Assembly: GCF_900112225.1 (NCBI RefSeq)
Contig: NZ_FOLD01000020.1
Coordinates: 1 to 58,742, forward strand
Source of the DNA: Massilia yuzhufengensis
GTDB lineage: Bacteria; Pseudomonadota; Gammaproteobacteria; Burkholderiales; Burkholderiaceae_D
Reading direction: 5' to 3'
Length of the DNA: 58,742 bases
Shown here: positions 19,112 to 28,216 of the stretch, piece by piece
How the letters are laid out: every line of letters begins with the position of its first letter
Numbering within the stretch: position 1 is the first letter of the stretch
Program-made: the position numbers and the translations under genes
The notes under the pieces: generated by a model
What the model was told of the DNA's origin: nothing
Databases searched by the model: none
What the model saw: the letters and a program-made list of their open reading frames with translations, nothing else

Positions 19112-19197
19112 GGGGGGCTCCTGGGTGCGGCGATGTTTTACCACAGGTGGGGATTCAGGGGAAGCAGAGGGCGCGGGAACCCAAGTTCGTCGCGCAG

Positions 19198-20001
19198 TCA
19201 CCGGCCCAATTCCGTCAGCCGCTCCCGCACCGCCGCCTCCGACAACTCCCCCACATGCCTCCCCCGCAGCACCCCGCCCGCATCGTAAAACAGGGTCGTC
19301 GGAAACCCCACCACCCCCGTGCGCGCCGCCAGCTGCCGGGCCGGGTCGGTCACCACGTTCTGCATGCGCAGGCCCTGCGCCGCCAGGTAGCGCGCCACCA
19401 CTGCCGCCGATTCGCCCTGGTTGACGAACACGAAGGCCACGTCCGGCCGCGCCGCCTGCATCGCCCCGAGGGCCGGCATTTCGCGCCGGCAGGGCGGGCA
19501 CCAGGTGGCCCACAGGTTGACCACCAGCGGCTTGCCCTGGTAGCTGCGCAGCGACACTTCGGTGCCATCCAGGCGCCGCACGCTCATGTCGGGCAGGGGC
19601 GCGCCGGGCGGCGCCAGCGCCTGCAGCAGTACGGTGCCGCCCAGCCACACCGCCACGCCCGCGGCGCTGGCCGCCATCAAGGGGCGGCGCAGCGCGGCCT
19701 GGCGTCCGGCCAGGCCCGCGCCCACCAGGCAGGCGACCAGCAGGCCGGCCATCGGAGCGAAGCCGCCATCGCGGAAGTCGAGAGCGGACCAGGGCCGGGC
19801 GAGGAACAGGTCGTGGTGGCGCAGGACGAAGACCGCGCGCGCGGCGACGAAGCCGGACAGCGTCATCTTCCACAGCAGCGGCCCGGGATCGACGCCGCGG
19901 CGGCGGAACCATTCGGCCACGCCGTTCGATACCAGCACGCCGGCCAGCGCCAGCAGCACGGCGGTGGACAGGACCACCGGGCCAATGGTGAGCGCATCCA
20001 T
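19198..20001 (-). CDS. TlpA-family thiol oxidoreductase with Lgt-like membrane N-terminus
   Basis: 267 residues. The first about 130 residues contain four hydrophobic segments. The part MTLSGFVAARAVFVLRHHDLF and the DFRDGGFAP motif resemble the membrane core of prolipoprotein diacylglyceryl transferase (Lgt) without its full length. Residues 135-267 form a periplasmic thioredoxin domain of the TlpA/ResA type with active site WCPPC (C168, C171) and the cis-proline segment VVGFPTTLF. It likely reduces or exchanges disulfides in exported proteins such as cytochromes. Its ATG at 20001 comes 4 bases after the stop of the upstream CorC-like gene, so the two are probably co-transcribed. Confidence 0.82.
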   Translation of the reverse strand: MDALTIGPVVLSTAVLLALAGVLVSNGVAEWFRRRGVDPGPLLWKMTLSGFVAARAVFVLRHHDLFLARPWSALDFRDGGFAPMAGLLVACLVGAGLAGRQAALRRPLMAASAAGVAVWLGGTVLLQALAPPGAPLPDMSVRRLDGTEVSLRSYQGKPLVVNLWATWCPPCRREMPALGAMQAARPDVAFVFVNQGESAAVVARYLAAQGLRMQNVVTDPARQLAARTGVVGFPTTLFYDAGGVLRGRHVGELSEAAVRERLTELGR

Positions 20002-20005
20002 CGCG

Positions 20006-21334
20006 TCAGTCCAGTTTCGGTTCGGCGTCGGGCGGCGCGTGGTGCGACACCATGATGCGGTCGATCCGGTTGCCGTCCATGTCCATCACTTCGAAGCGGA
20101 AGCCATGCCAGTCGACGAGGTCGGAGGGTTTCGGGATGAAGCCGAGCTGGTACAGGAGGAAGCCGGCCAGCGTGTGGTAGGCGCCTTCGTCCTCGCCGGG
20201 GAAGACCGCCGCGCTGCCGAGCAGGTCGCGGAAGCGGTCGAGCGAGACGCCGCCGTCGAGCAGCCAGCTGCCGTCGGCGCGCTGGACGGCGTCGGGGTCG
20301 TGCTCCTCGCCGGCCACGGTGACGTCGCCGACCAACGCGCTCATCACGTCGCTGAGGGTAACCATGCCCTGGATGTCGCCGTACTCGTCGACGATCAGGG
20401 CCAGTTCGGCGCGGTTTTTCTTGAACATCTCGAGCAGGGCCATCGCGCTCACGGTCTCCGGCACATACAGCAGCTCCTGGATCGCCGCGTCGAGGTCGAT
20501 GGCCTCGACCGACTTGGTGCGCACCGCCTGGCCGAACAGGTCGCGCGCCATCACGTAGCCGAGCATGTGGGAGCGGTCGCCGCGGCATACCGGGAAGCGG
20601 CTGTAGGGATTGGCGGCGATGATCTCGAGGTTGGCGTGGCGGTCTTCGGCCAGGTCGATGATCACCAGGTCCACGCGCGGCGTCATGAGGGACTTCAGGT
20701 GCTGGTCGTCCAGGCGCAGGGCGCGCGAGACGATGTCGTATTCGGTCTTCTCGAACACGCCGGTGTCGGCGCCTTCCTTGATGATGCCGGCGATGTCTTC
20801 CTCGGTCGGCGCTTCTTCCTTGGCTTCGTGGATGCCCAGCACGCGCACGATCGCGTTGGTGCTCAGGGACAGGAATTTCACGAAGGGCGACATCGTCACC
20901 GACAGCAGCCGCAGGGGCTGGGCGATCAGGGTGGCCACCGTTTCCGGGTAGGCCATGGCGATCCGCTTGGGCACCAGTTCGCCGAAGATGATCGAGGCCA
21001 CCGTGATCACGAGGACCACCACGGCCAGCGCGACTTCGCGCGCATAGGGAGCCAGGACGGGGACGGTCTCGAAGTGGGGCGTCAGGTGGCTCACCAGCGA
21101 AGCCTCGCCGAACGCACCGTTGAAAATGCCGATCAGGGTGATCCCGACCTGCACCGTGGAGAGGAAGTGGCTGGGATCGTCGGCCAGCTTGAGGGCGGCG
21201 CGCGCGCCCCGGCTGCCGTCTTCGGCGCGCCGTTCCAGGCGCATGCGCTTGGCTGACACCAGCGATAACTCGCTCATGGCGAACACTCCGTTCATCAGGA
21301 TGAGGAAGGAGATGATCAATATGTCGGTTAACAC
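20006..21334 (-). CDS. CorC/HlyC (CNNM) family membrane protein with CBS domains
   Basis: 442 residues. The N-terminal DUF21/CNNM membrane domain (about 1-190) contains LMNGVFAMSELSLVSAKRMRLE and FGELVPKRIAMAYPE. Two CBS domains (about 205-330) follow, with LMTPRVDLVIIDL and VSAMALLEMFKKNRAELALIVDEYGDIQGMVTLSD. A CorC_HlyC domain forms the C-terminus (GVSLDRFRDLLG, YHTLAGFLLYQLG). Family members are linked to magnesium/cobalt efflux and are often misnamed hemolysins. The start is GTG at 21334, since the next in-frame candidates would remove part of the first helix; no strong ribosome site is visible. It is followed 4 bases later by the TlpA-like gene. Confidence 0.87.
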   Translation of the reverse strand: MLTDILIISFLILMNGVFAMSELSLVSAKRMRLERRAEDGSRGARAALKLADDPSHFLSTVQVGITLIGIFNGAFGEASLVSHLTPHFETVPVLAPYAREVALAVVVLVITVASIIFGELVPKRIAMAYPETVATLIAQPLRLLSVTMSPFVKFLSLSTNAIVRVLGIHEAKEEAPTEEDIAGIIKEGADTGVFEKTEYDIVSRALRLDDQHLKSLMTPRVDLVIIDLAEDRHANLEIIAANPYSRFPVCRGDRSHMLGYVMARDLFGQAVRTKSVEAIDLDAAIQELLYVPETVSAMALLEMFKKNRAELALIVDEYGDIQGMVTLSDVMSALVGDVTVAGEEHDPDAVQRADGSWLLDGGVSLDRFRDLLGSAAVFPGEDEGAYHTLAGFLLYQLGFIPKPSDLVDWHGFRFEVMDMDGNRIDRIMVSHHAPPDAEPKLD

Positions 21335-21438
21335 TGGCGCGCGCGCCTTTCTCGGACTGACCGGGCCGTGGCCGGGCGCCCGGAGAGGGCGCAGGCCACA
21401 TCATCGCATGCCGCGCGCCCTGAACGCCACACCCGTTG

Positions 21439-22734
21439 TCAGTCTGGTAAGCGGAAGTGCTTTGCGATGCCGGCCCAGCACTGCTGGTAGTCCGGCTGCA
21501 GCTGGGGCGAGGACAGTGCGTAAGGCGTGGGCACGATCACGTGGCGGGTCTCGAACATGAAGGCCATGGTGTCCTGTACCTTGTGCGGGCTGCTGGTGTC
21601 GCCCTTGCTGGCCTTGTCGAAGGTGGCGGCGTCCGGACCGTGGCCGCTCATGCAGTTGTGCAGGCTGGCGCCGCCGGGCACGAAACCGTCGGCCTTGGCG
21701 TCGTAGGCGCCGTGGATCAGGCCCATGAATTCGCTGGCGACGTTGCGGTGGAACCAGGGCGGGCGGAAGCTGTCTTCGGCCACCAGCCAGCGCGGCGGGA
21801 AGATCACGAAGTCGAGGCTCGACACGCCTGCGGTGTCGCTGGGCGCATGCAGCACCAGGAAGATCGACGGGTCCGGGTGGTCGTAGCTGATCGAGCCGAT
21901 CGCGTTGAAGTGGCGCAGGTCGTATTTATAGGGGGCGTAGTTGCCGTGCCAGGCGACGACGTCGAGCGGCGAGTGGCCGATCGGGGCGCGCCACAGGCCG
22001 CCGCAGAACTTGGCCACCAGCTCGAAGTCGCCCTCGAGGTCCTCGTAGCGCGCCACGGGGGTCAGGAAGTCGCGCGGGTTGGCCAGGCCGTTCGAGCCGA
22101 TCGGGCCCAGGTCGGGGAGCTGGAGCAGGGCGCCGAAGTTCTCGCAGATGTAGCCGCGCGCCTCGCCGTCGGGCAAATCGACGCGAAACCGTACCCCGCG
22201 CGGGATCACCGCGATCTCGTGCGGTTCCACGTCGAGCAGCCCCAGTTCGGTGTGGATCGCCAGCCGGCCCTGCTGCGGCACCACCAGCAGCTCGCCGTCG
22301 GCGCTGTAGAAGTAGCGTTTCTCCATCGACTTGTTGGCGGCGTACAGGTGGATCGCGCAGCCGCTCATCGTTTCGGGCGCGCCGTTGCCGGCCATGGTCA
22401 CCCAGCCGGCGATGAAGTCGGTGGGCGCCGTGGGCATCGGCAAGGGGCTCCAGCGCAGTTGGTTGGGCGGCGCCGGCGTATCGAAGCGGCTCACGATGCG
22501 CCCGGCGTCGATCGGCGCAAAGCTGCCGTGGACGGCGGCCGGGCGGATCCGGTACAGCCAGGAGCGGCGATTGTGGCTGCGCGGCGCCGTGAAAGCGGTG
22601 CCGGAAATCTGCTCGGCATACAGGCCGTGGGCCACGCGCTGGGGCGAATTGCGGTGCTGCGGCAGGGCGCCGGCAATGGCCTCGGTGGCGAATTGGTTGC
22701 CGAAACCCGACTGGTAGCCAAGGGGCTGGCTCAT
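21439..22734 (-). CDS. hmgA: Homogentisate 1,2-dioxygenase
   Basis: 431 residues, the full family length. This iron enzyme opens the ring of homogentisate to maleylacetoacetate in tyrosine and phenylalanine breakdown. Diagnostic segments are [19 protein letters not shown] at the N-terminus, [73 protein letters not shown] and the C-terminal [25 protein letters not shown] lies 6 bases before the ATG. It is divergent from a LysR gene that is followed by hppD, the preceding step of the pathway. No maleylacetoacetate isomerase or fumarylacetoacetase gene is in the window. Confidence 0.96.
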   Translation of the reverse strand: MSQPLGYQSGFGNQFATEAIAGALPQHRNSPQRVAHGLYAEQISGTAFTAPRSHNRRSWLYRIRPAAVHGSFAPIDAGRIVSRFDTPAPPNQLRWSPLPMPTAPTDFIAGWVTMAGNGAPETMSGCAIHLYAANKSMEKRYFYSADGELLVVPQQGRLAIHTELGLLDVEPHEIAVIPRGVRFRVDLPDGEARGYICENFGALLQLPDLGPIGSNGLANPRDFLTPVARYEDLEGDFELVAKFCGGLWRAPIGHSPLDVVAWHGNYAPYKYDLRHFNAIGSISYDHPDPSIFLVLHAPSDTAGVSSLDFVIFPPRWLVAEDSFRPPWFHRNVASEFMGLIHGAYDAKADGFVPGGASLHNCMSGHGPDAATFDKASKGDTSSPHKVQDTMAFMFETRHVIVPTPYALSSPQLQPDYQQCWAGIAKHFRLPD

Positions 22735-22797
22735 GCTTGTCTCCTGAATGTGTGCGTCGCGGCCCTACTCTAGAAGAAAACACCATGTTTTACGAGA

Positions 22798-22822
22798 TGA
22801 ATAGAAAAATGTAGACTATTCA
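22798..22822. promoter_or_regulatory. LysR-type operator between hmgA and its LysR gene
   Basis: A perfect inverted repeat TGAATAG-N11-CTATTCA lies in the 153-base divergent gap. It contains the T-N11-A core typical of LysR-family binding sites. It sits 64 bases upstream of the hmgA ATG and 65 bases upstream of the LysR ATG, placing it where one regulator could control both directions. Confidence 0.65.
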
Positions 22823-22887
22823 CCATCTAAATACAGCTATGCTCGCGTGCCAGCCGCGCCCACAATGCAAGCCAATTCACGACGCCC

Positions 22888-23793
22888 ATGATCGAACCGC
22901 ACACCATCGACCTGAACCTGCTGTCGGTTTTCCAGGAAGTCTACCGCGAACGGCAGATTTCCTCGGCCGCGCGGCGCCTGGGGCTGAGCCAGTCGGCGGT
23001 GAGCAATGCGCTGGCGCGCTTGCGCCGCGCTTTCGGGGACGAACTGTTCGTGCGCACCGCCACCGGCATGCAGCCTACGCCGCTGGCCACGCAGATGGCC
23101 GAGCCGATCGGGGTGGCGATGGCGCAGGTGGCGCTGGCGCTGAACCAGCGCAGCCGCTTCGACCCGGCCAGCAGCCACCGGCGCTTCACGCTGGCGATGA
23201 CCGACGTGGGCGAGATTTATTTCATGCCGGCGCTGATCGAACGCTGCCGCGTGCTGGCGCCGCTGGTGGAAATCAGCTCGGTGCGGGCGCGGGCGGTGGC
23301 GCTGAAAGAGGAAATGGAAGGCGGGCGGGTGGACCTGGCGATCGGCCCTTTCGAGGACATCTCGGAAGCGCTGTACCAGCGCCAGCTGTTCCGCCAGCCC
23401 TATGTGACGATGTTCCGCAAGGGCCATCCGCTGGGGAAGGGTGACATGACCTTGGCGCGCTTCGTGCGGGCCGAGCACATGCTGGTCGACTCGACCGAAA
23501 GCCCGTACGACCGCATCAACGGTCTGCTGGCGCGCGCCGGGATCGGCCCGGCGGTGCGTTTCCGGGTGCCGCATTTCACCGCGGTGCCCTACATGGTCAG
23601 CACCAGCGACCTGGTGGTGACGGTGCCGCAGAAACTGGCCGAGCGCGCGGCCGCGCCGTTCGCGCTGGAATGGATCGCGCCGCCGCTGGAATTGCCGCCA
23701 CTGCAGACCAATGTGTTCTGGCACCGGCGCTACAACCAGGACCCGGGCAACCAGTGGCTGCGCGGCCTGCTGGCGGACGTATTCGCCGAATGA
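22888..23793 (+). CDS. LysR-family transcriptional regulator of tyrosine catabolism
   Basis: 301 residues, standard LysR length. The N-terminal winged helix-turn-helix (about 7-65) reads [51 protein letters not shown] periplasmic-binding-like effector domain fills about 90-300. Sitting between hmgA (divergent) and hppD (67 bases downstream), it is the natural candidate to control both, probably in response to a pathway intermediate such as homogentisate or 4-hydroxyphenylpyruvate; the ligand is inference. A matching inverted repeat is at 22798-22822. No good ribosome site precedes the ATG. Confidence 0.87.
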   Translation: MIEPHTIDLNLLSVFQEVYRERQISSAARRLGLSQSAVSNALARLRRAFGDELFVRTATGMQPTPLATQMAEPIGVAMAQVALALNQRSRFDPASSHRRFTLAMTDVGEIYFMPALIERCRVLAPLVEISSVRARAVALKEEMEGGRVDLAIGPFEDISEALYQRQLFRQPYVTMFRKGHPLGKGDMTLARFVRAEHMLVDSTESPYDRINGLLARAGIGPAVRFRVPHFTAVPYMVSTSDLVVTVPQKLAERAAAPFALEWIAPPLELPPLQTNVFWHRRYNQDPGNQWLRGLLADVFAE

Positions 23794-23860
23794 AGAAAAG
23801 ACTGTATCGGCCGTGACGAGACACACGGCCGGCCTGACCCACAACATGGAAGGAAGAGAA

Positions 23861-24946
23861 ATGGCAGACCTGTTTGAGAATCCCATGGGCCTGATGGGCT
23901 TCGAGTTCGTCGAATTCGCATCGCCCACGCCGGGCGTGCTGGAAGCCGTGTTCGAGCAGCTCGGATTCAGCAAGGTGGCCGTGCACCGTTCCAAGGCGGT
24001 GACCCTGTACCGCCAGGGCGCGATCAACTTCATCATCAACAACGAGCCGAAGAGCTACGCCGCCTACTTCGCCGCCGAACACGGCCCGTCGGCCTGCGGC
24101 ATGGCCTTCCGCGTGAAGGACGCCCACAAAGCCTACGCGCGCGCGCTCGAACTGGGCGCCCAGGCGGTCGAGATCCCGACCGGCCCGATGGAACTGCGCC
24201 TGCCGGCCATCAAGGGCATCGGCGGCGCGCCGCTGTACCTGATCGACCGTTTCGAAGACGGCAAGTCGATCTATGACATCGACTTCGAATTCCTGCCCGG
24301 CGTCGAACGCAATCCGGCCGGCCACGGCCTGAAGATCATCGACCACCTGACCCACAACGTCTACCGCGGCCGCATGAGCTTCTGGGCCGGCTTCTACGAG
24401 AAGCTGTTCAACTTCCGCGAGATCCGCTACTTCGACATCAAGGGCGAATACACGGGCCTGACCTCGAAGGCACTGACCGCGCCGGATGGCATGATCCGCA
24501 TCCCGCTCAACGAAGAGGGTAAATCGGGCGGCGGCCAGATCGAGGAATTCCTCATGCAGTTCAACGGCGAAGGCATCCAGCACATCGCCTTGCTGTCCGA
24601 TGACCTGATCAAGACCGTCGACTCGCTGCGCGCAGCGGGGGTGCCCCTGATGAGCGCACCGCCCGAGACCTATTACGAGATGCTGGAGGAGCGCGTGCCG
24701 GGACATGGCGAAGACGCGGGCGAATTGAAGGCGCGCGGACTGCTGCTCGATGGCTCGGTCAAGGACGGCAGCCCGCGCCTGCTGCTGCAGATTTTCTCGG
24801 AGACGCAACTGGGTCCGGTGTTCTTCGAATTCATCCAGCGCAAGGGCGATGACGGCTTTGGCGAGGGGAATTTCAAGGCGCTGTTCGAATCGATCGAGCG
24901 TGATCAGGTGCGGCGCGGGGCGATCGAAGGGGCGGCTGCGGTGTAA
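23861..24946 (+). CDS. hppD: 4-Hydroxyphenylpyruvate dioxygenase
   Basis: 361 residues. It converts 4-hydroxyphenylpyruvate to homogentisate, the substrate of HmgA. Two vicinal-oxygen-chelate domains are present. The three iron ligands are recognisable by comparison with Pseudomonas HPPD: H162 ([12 protein letters not shown]), H241 ([11 protein letters not shown]) and E323 ([11 protein letters not shown]). The C-terminal [21 protein letters not shown] is typical. GGAAG precedes the ATG by about 4 bases; the frame is open further upstream, but [16 protein letters not shown] is the normal N-terminus. It follows the LysR gene by 67 bases and may share its transcript. Confidence 0.96.
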   Translation: MADLFENPMGLMGFEFVEFASPTPGVLEAVFEQLGFSKVAVHRSKAVTLYRQGAINFIINNEPKSYAAYFAAEHGPSACGMAFRVKDAHKAYARALELGAQAVEIPTGPMELRLPAIKGIGGAPLYLIDRFEDGKSIYDIDFEFLPGVERNPAGHGLKIIDHLTHNVYRGRMSFWAGFYEKLFNFREIRYFDIKGEYTGLTSKALTAPDGMIRIPLNEEGKSGGGQIEEFLMQFNGEGIQHIALLSDDLIKTVDSLRAAGVPLMSAPPETYYEMLEERVPGHGEDAGELKARGLLLDGSVKDGSPRLLLQIFSETQLGPVFFEFIQRKGDDGFGEGNFKALFESIERDQVRRGAIEGAAAV

Positions 24947-24951
24947 AAGTC

Positions 24952-25069
24952 AAATTGGGCTCCGGCCTTCGCCGGAGCGACGGTCTTTAGGTTAGCGTAG
25001 AAATCGTAGCCCTTAGGATCTACACAATAGTGGACCAACGTCGTCCCGGCGCAGGCCGGGACCCAATTC
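24952..25069. repeat. Paired inverted palindromic repeat, second family
   Basis: The left copy (24952-24983) is AATTGGG, then a GCTCCGG/CCGGAGC hairpin, then GACG. The right copy (about 25038-25069) is inverted: CGTC, a GTCCCGG/CCGGGAC hairpin, then CCCAATT. They are separated by about 55 bases of unrelated sequence between hppD and lrgA. A related single copy lies at 40088-40117. No U-run follows, so they are repeats rather than typical terminators. Confidence 0.65.
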
Positions 25070-25131
25070 CGTCGAGCACCCGCGAACCTGATCTTTGCTA
25101 TCCTGAGCTCTTCAACAACAGGAAAGCTCCC

Positions 25132-25479
25132 ATGCTGTCCGCCTTCACCATCCTGCTCCTCTTCCAATGCCTCGGCGAAGGCCTCGTCTTCCTCCTCAAG
25201 CTCCCGATCCCCGGCCCGGTCGCCGGCATGCTGCTGCTGATGGCGGCGCTGATCGCCTGGCCGCGCCTGCAGGCGCTGGTGGAGCAGGCCGCCAACACGC
25301 TGCTTTCCCACCTGTCCCTGCTGTTCGTCCCCGCCGGCGTGGGCATCATTGCCACAGCAGCCAGCGGCAGCGGCCACTGGTTCGCCATCGCCGCGTCGCT
25401 CGTGGCCAGCACCGTACTGGCGCTCGGCGCCACCGGCCTGTTGCTGCGGGGTTTGGACCAGAAGGACAACAATGCCTGA
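25132..25479 (+). CDS. lrgA: LrgA/CidA family holin-like protein
   Basis: 115 residues with four membrane helices. Family features are LLLFQCLGEGLVFLLKLPIPGPVAGMLLLMAALI near the N-terminus and LSLLFVPAGVGIIA in the middle. CidA/LrgA proteins act with LrgB partners; roles in murein hydrolase export, autolysis or, in some bacteria, transport of small organic acids have been proposed. The start at 25132 (MLSAFTILL) is chosen because the in-frame sequence before it is the palindromic repeat. The stop overlaps the lrgB start by 8 bases, showing translational coupling. Confidence 0.87.
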   Translation: MLSAFTILLLFQCLGEGLVFLLKLPIPGPVAGMLLLMAALIAWPRLQALVEQAANTLLSHLSLLFVPAGVGIIATAASGSGHWFAIAASLVASTVLALGATGLLLRGLDQKDNNA

Positions 25480-26209
25480 ACTGGCCAACTTCACCCAGTT
25501 CTGGGTCTACCTGTCCGCGTCGCCGCTGCTGGGGCTGACGATGACCCTGTGCGCCTACCTGCTGGCCCAGCGCCTGTTCGTGCTGGCCAAGGGCTCGCCG
25601 CTGGCCAACCCGGTGGCGATCGCGATCGCCCTGGTGGTGCTGGTGCTGTGGCTCTCGGGGATGTCCTACCAGCGCTACTTCGCCGGCGCCCAGTTCGTGC
25701 ACTTCCTGCTCGGGCCGGCCACGGTGGCCCTGGCCGTGCCGCTGGTGCGCCAGCTGCCGCGGCTACGGCGTGCTTTCCTGCCGCTGGCGCTCGCGCTGGG
25801 CGCAGGCTGCATCACCGCCATCGTCTCGGCGGTGGCGATCGCGCTGCTGCTCGGCGCCACGCCGGAACTGGCGGCCTCGCTGGGGCCGAAGTCGGCAACG
25901 TCGCCGATCGCCATGGCGGTGTCGGAGCGGCTCGGGGGCATCCCGGCATTCACGGCCGCGCTGGTGGTCTGCACCGGGGTGTTCGGCGCAGTGCTCGGGC
26001 CCTGGATCTTCGACCTGCTCCGCATCGCCTCGCCGGCCGCGCGCGGGTTCGCCCTGGGCCTTGCCTCGCACGGCATCGGCACGGCGCGTGCGTTCCAGGC
26101 CAGCCCGGACATGGGCGCCTTCGCCGGGCTGGCGATGGGCCTGAACGGCGCGCTTACCGCATTGGTGGCGCCGGTGCTGGTGCCGGCCCTGATGCGCTGG
26201 CTGGGCTAG
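25472..26209 (+). CDS. lrgB: LrgB/CidB family membrane protein
   Basis: 245 residues with about seven membrane helices. The diagnostic LrgB core is present: LLGATPELAASLGPKSATSPIAMAVSERLGGIPAFTAALVV, then GVFGAVLGPWIFDLL and ARGFALGLASHGIGTARAFQ. It partners the CidA/LrgA-type protein encoded immediately upstream, with an 8-base gene overlap. The pair lies directly downstream of hppD but behind a palindromic repeat, so a functional link to tyrosine catabolism is not implied. Confidence 0.9.
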   Translation: MPELANFTQFWVYLSASPLLGLTMTLCAYLLAQRLFVLAKGSPLANPVAIAIALVVLVLWLSGMSYQRYFAGAQFVHFLLGPATVALAVPLVRQLPRLRRAFLPLALALGAGCITAIVSAVAIALLLGATPELAASLGPKSATSPIAMAVSERLGGIPAFTAALVVCTGVFGAVLGPWIFDLLRIASPAARGFALGLASHGIGTARAFQASPDMGAFAGLAMGLNGALTALVAPVLVPALMRWLG

Positions 26210-26228
26210 GGACGCGCCAGCCCGGGAG

Positions 26229-26825
26229 TCAGGCCGGGCTCGACTTCCACGGCTTCTTGGGGCCGAAGGCCTTGGCCGCGAACAGCGCACTGGCCAGCCC
26301 CACCACCACGGCGGCGGCGCTGCCCGAGAAGCCCACCGCGTGCTCCTTGGCCAGCTTGCCCGCTTTCGGGCCCACCAGTTCCAGGCGGCGGCGGGTCATC
26401 TTCGCACCCATGTCGGTCAGCATGTCGCGGCTGAGCTTTGCTTCGGCGTGGGGCAGCAGCGTGGTTTCTTCATCGGCCACGTGGTGCATCACGTCGCGCA
26501 TCAGTTCCATCACCAGCTTGTCGTGGCGCGGGTCGGCGCCGCTGGTGCGGCGCAGTTCGTCGATCATGCGGCGCATTTCCATGTGCTCGGGTTCGGCCTT
26601 GTGGATGAAGGGCTCGCCCGCGTCGCGCTGGCGCATCACGGGATAGAAGATTTCTTCCTCGAGCGTCGCATGGATTTCCAGTGCATCGCAAATGGTGTCG
26701 GCCAGCGCCTTCTTCACGCGCGGCGATTTGTCCTTTTCGTATTGATGGAAGGTCACCATTACGTGCGAATGGTCGAAGCGGATCATGTTGGTGATCGTCG
26801 GGCACAGCTTATTCAGGGAAAACAT
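26229..26825 (-). CDS. Hemerythrin HHE-domain protein
   Basis: 198 residues. A four-helix bundle of the hemerythrin type fills about 10-150, with metal-ligand candidates in DHSHVMVTFHQYE, HATLEEEIFYPVM, EPEHMEMRRMIDEL and HHVADEETTLLPHAE. This arrangement should bind a di-iron centre and oxygen, or act in oxygen or nitrosative stress. The C-terminal about 45 residues are a basic linker and one hydrophobic segment (GFSGSAAAVVVGLASALFAAKAFG), suggesting a membrane tail. AAGGAG lies 7 bases before the ATG. It is divergent from a manganese catalase gene, so shared control by oxygen or peroxide is plausible. Confidence 0.85.
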   Translation of the reverse strand: MFSLNKLCPTITNMIRFDHSHVMVTFHQYEKDKSPRVKKALADTICDALEIHATLEEEIFYPVMRQRDAGEPFIHKAEPEHMEMRRMIDELRRTSGADPRHDKLVMELMRDVMHHVADEETTLLPHAEAKLSRDMLTDMGAKMTRRRLELVGPKAGKLAKEHAVGFSGSAAAVVVGLASALFAAKAFGPKKPWKSSPA

Positions 26826-27131
26826 GGTCGGTCTCCTTCGTGGTCAGTTGACCAACATGGTAGCGCCGCTGCTCGGCCTTACTGTAGGCGCGCGCGCCGC
26901 GCTGCTGTCAGTCGCGGGCGAACACGCAGCTCGAAATTAGCGACAAGAAAATATTGCCCGGACATTCATTATTTGTCGTTCAATTCCTACAGCCGCACGC
27001 GCCAACACCTGATGTCATCGCTAGGCCCGGCTGCCAAGATGAGTACTTGTCGGCTGCCGGCAACAACTGCGGCCGGATGGAGGGCGCCGCCCCGGCGCGC
27101 CACACAGACCAATCACTGGAGGTACGTTTTC
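26826..27131. other. Divergent intergenic region, hemerythrin / manganese catalase
   Basis: About 306 bases separate the two divergent start codons. The region is AT-richer than its surroundings around 26935-26990 and must hold both promoters, but I see no clear -35/-10 pair, strong palindrome, riboswitch-like fold or short gene. A GGAGG ribosome site for the catalase lies at about 27117-27121. Confidence 0.5.
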
Positions 27132-28157
27132 ATGTTTGCACACAATAAGCGCCTGCAATACACGGTCCGCGTCAGCGGCCCGAATCCTGGACTGGCAAAC
27201 CTGATGCTGGAGCAATTCGGCGGTCCGCAAGGCGAGCTCGCCGCGGCCATGCGTTACTTCACGCAAGCGGTTGCCGAGGACGATCCAGGCCGCAAGGATA
27301 TGCTGTACGACATCGCCACCGAGGAGCTGAGCCACCTCGAGATCATCGGCCACATCGTCGCGATGCTCAACAAGGGCGCCAAGGGCCGCCTGGCCGAAGC
27401 GGTCGACAGCGAAGCGGACATCTACAAGGCCATCACCGGTGCGGGCAACGACAGCCACCTGACCCAGGTCCTGTACGGCGCCGGCGCGCCGCTCACCAAT
27501 TCTGCCGGGGTGCCGTGGACGGCGGCGTATATCGACTCGATCACCGAACCGACCGCCGATCTGCGCTCGAACATCGCCGCGGAGTCGCGCGCCAAGGTCG
27601 TCTACGAGCGCCTGATCGCGCTCACCGACGATCCCGGCGTGAAGGAAGCGCTGGGCTTCCTCATGACGCGCGAAGTGGCGCACCAGAAGTCCTTCGAGAA
27701 GGCGCTGTACGCCATCGAGCCGAACTTCCCGCCGGGCAAAATGCCGGCCGATCCGCGCTTCGCAAGCGTCTACTACAACATGTCGCAGGGCCCGGGCGAG
27801 ATGCGCGGACCGTGGAACCAGGGCGCCGACTGGGACTTCGTCACCGACCGCGAGAAGCAGCAGGCGGTCGACGGCGGCTCGGGCGAAGCCGAAGTGGCGC
27901 TGCCGAGCGGCGACATCGACCTGCTCAAGCAGATGGCCATGCGCACCATGTCCGACCCGATGGCCTCGCCGCGCACCGGTGCCGAACTCGGTATGAGCAT
28001 GCAATCGGCAGGCGGTGGTACGATGGCCGGAAGCACTGGCAGCGCAATGGGCGAACCCACCACGGCGAGCAAGGGCGGGCCGCTGGATGACACCGGCCTG
28101 TCCAAGCCATCCGACAAGGGCACTGCCAAGTCGGCCAAGGCCATGAAGAAGAAGTAA
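27132..28157 (+). CDS. Manganese catalase
   Basis: 341 residues. This di-manganese enzyme breaks down hydrogen peroxide without haem. Ligand candidates match the characterised lactobacillus and Thermus enzymes: E35 (GGPQGELAAAMRY), E65 and H68 (ATEELSHLE), E151 (AAESRAKVVYE) and H184 (REVAHQKSFEKAL). The last about 90 residues are a Gly/Ser/Met-rich, low-complexity tail ending in lysines (KSAKAMKKK). The frame is open far upstream, but MFAHNKRLQYTVRVSGPNP at 27132 is the normal start. A ZIP-family metal transporter follows 59 bases downstream after a hairpin, possibly supplying metal. Confidence 0.93.
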   Translation: MFAHNKRLQYTVRVSGPNPGLANLMLEQFGGPQGELAAAMRYFTQAVAEDDPGRKDMLYDIATEELSHLEIIGHIVAMLNKGAKGRLAEAVDSEADIYKAITGAGNDSHLTQVLYGAGAPLTNSAGVPWTAAYIDSITEPTADLRSNIAAESRAKVVYERLIALTDDPGVKEALGFLMTREVAHQKSFEKALYAIEPNFPPGKMPADPRFASVYYNMSQGPGEMRGPWNQGADWDFVTDREKQQAVDGGSGEAEVALPSGDIDLLKQMAMRTMSDPMASPRTGAELGMSMQSAGGGTMAGSTGSAMGEPTTASKGGPLDDTGLSKPSDKGTAKSAKAMKKK

Positions 28158-28163
28158 AGACAT

Positions 28164-28205
28164 GCCGCGCGCCGCCCGGGTGTCAAGGCGGTGCGCGGCT
28201 TTATC
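28164..28205 (+). terminator. Possible terminator after the manganese catalase gene
   Basis: A long GC-rich hairpin with arms GCCGCGC and GCGCGGC, extended by GCCGCC/GGCGG, is followed by TTTAT. The U-run is short, so termination may be partial and allow read-through into the ZIP gene. Confidence 0.45.
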
Positions 28206-28216
28206 CAGGGCATTGC

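Noticed and set aside
18410..19912. Single minus-strand frame running through the TlpA-like gene region into the MBL-fold gene
   Set aside because: The upstream 267 codons are an out-of-frame reading of the TlpA-like gene; the real MBL start at 19111 has its own ribosome site and family N-terminus.
24961..25062. GC hairpins after hppD as terminators
   Set aside because: No U-run follows either hairpin and a related copy occurs elsewhere, so they are better described as dispersed repeats.
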